Made by a program: the position numbers and the translations under genes. DNA of 5,941 bases, from assembly GCA_029063275.1 (NCBI GenBank), contig JAIDOO010000217.1, forward strand, positions 453 to 6,393, written 5' to 3'. The notes under the pieces were generated by a model, which saw nothing but the letters and a program-made list of their open reading frames with translations, was not told the DNA's origin and did not search any database. Source of the stretch: Clostridia bacterium (GTDB lineage: Bacteria > Bacillota > Clostridia > Christensenellales > Borkfalkiaceae). Position 1 is the stretch's first letter, and every line of letters starts with the position of its first letter. Shown here piece by piece: positions 5,369 to 5,941 of the stretch.

Positions 5369-5941
5369 AGCTCCACTTCGTTTATATCGAACACGGGTCC
5401 GTCCTTGCATACGCGCGCGTTTCCGCCCGCTGTTTTTTTGCAAACGCACACAAGACAGGCGCCTATGCCGCAACCCATTCTCTCTTCCAAAGATACAAAG
5501 CAGGGAATTTTGTTTCCGCGCTCGTTTAAACGTTGTTTTAAAATTCTGAGCATTATAGGCGGTCCGCAGGCTATTATACAGTCCGCGTTTATTTTATCCG
5601 CGTCCGCAAGATAACTTTCTACCGCGTTGCCCCTTTCGCCGAAGCTTCCGTCGTCGGTGGTTACGGTAAGCGACTTGCTTTTTTCAAGCTCGTCCAAAAG
5701 GCATACCGCCCCCTTATTGCGGAAACCCGCATATGTGTAAAAATCTATTTCGGGATATGCGCGAATGGTTGCAATCAAGGGAAATATCCCCACGCCGCCG
5801 CCGATTACCGCCACTTTTTTAAACCCGTGCAAATTAAATCCGTTGCCGAGCGGAAGCAGTATTTTGACGGTCTGCCCCTCTTTCATATTTGCGAGGTTTT
5901 GCGTTCCACCGCCCTTAACCTGATAGCAAAGGGTTATATCA
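5365..5941 (-). CDS. pyrK: Dihydroorotate dehydrogenase B, electron transfer subunit, partial (5' end outside window)
   Basis: The last 191 residues are visible; about 60-75 N-terminal residues, holding most of the FAD-binding barrel, lie beyond 5941. PyrK passes electrons from the FMN of PyrD through a [2Fe-2S] cluster and FAD to NAD+. The frame begins with ITLCYQVKGGGTQNLANMKEG, the end of the FAD domain, then LLPLGNGF (visible residues about 28-35). It continues with the NAD-binding loop GGGVGIFPL (47-55), ACGPPIML (about 120-127), and ends with the cluster motif ERMGCGIGACLVC and a last cysteine in VCKDGPVF. The ligands are Cys157, Cys162, Cys165 and Cys178 (C-x4-C-x2-C-x12-C). An ATG at 5886 is internal, not the start. 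The TGA overlaps the ATG of the downstream membrane protein by 4 bases. In typical operons pyrD follows directly; here two genes intervene. Confidence 0.96.
   Translation of the reverse strand, partial: DITLCYQVKGGGTQNLANMKEGQTVKILLPLGNGFNLHGFKKVAVIGGGVGIFPLIATIRAYPEIDFYTYAGFRNKGAVCLLDELEKSKSLTVTTDDGSFGERGNAVESYLADADKINADCIIACGPPIMLRILKQRLNERGNKIPCFVSLEERMGCGIGACLVCVCKKTAGGNARVCKDGPVFDINEVEL

Noticed and set aside
5369..5473. Longer start for the membrane protein at 5473
   Set aside because: The extra 35 residues are Arg-rich out-of-frame reading of the pyrK cysteine-motif region. The ATG in the ATGA overlap fits the operon's coupling pattern.
5106..5614. Open frames on the + strand opposite pyrK and the membrane protein
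   Set aside because: They run antisense to well-supported genes and have no motif, start signal or composition of their own.

Overview
The window suggests a low-to-medium GC Gram-positive bacterium of the Bacillota, most likely class Clostridia. The evidence is a two-subunit class 1B dihydroorotate dehydrogenase (PyrD plus the iron-sulfur flavoprotein PyrK), a SPOR-domain protein beside a secreted polysaccharide deacetylase, Shine-Dalgarno-type starts and a simple hairpin plus T-run terminator. Species cannot be named from the sequence.

Layout: two convergent transcription units meet at a shared terminator hairpin near 1243-1266. On the left, on the + strand, are the 3' end of a SPOR-domain protein gene (1-504) and a signal-peptide-bearing polysaccharide deacetylase (547-1242), probably a small cell-wall or spore-cortex peptidoglycan unit. 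On the right, on the - strand and read from 5941 down to 1271, is part of a pyrimidine biosynthesis operon: pyrK (5' end outside the window), a two-TM membrane protein of unknown function, a small unknown ORF with an apparent frameshift, pyrD, a membrane-anchored beta-lactamase-fold serine hydrolase, and pyrE. The junctions are tight. Four-base ATGA overlaps join pyrK to the membrane protein and the hydrolase to pyrE. An 8-base gap joins pyrD to the hydrolase, and gaps of 19 and 42 bases flank the small ORF.

PyrD and PyrK together oxidise dihydroorotate to orotate, passing electrons through FMN, [2Fe-2S] and FAD to NAD+. PyrE then joins orotate to PRPP to give OMP. OMP decarboxylase (pyrF), often in such operons, is not in the visible part.

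The unusual aspect is that three non-pyrimidine genes sit inside the pyr operon. The pyrK-adjacent membrane protein is strikingly AT-rich (about 25-35% GC by hand count, against about 50-55% in sampled stretches of pyrK and pyrD). It ends in a Glu/Gln-rich coiled coil and four LPD repeats encoded by a 9-bp tandem repeat, and it looks like an acquired gene spliced in frame-tight into the operon. There is no CRISPR array, tRNA, rRNA, transposase or recognisable att site. No gene-free stretch reaches 300 bases.
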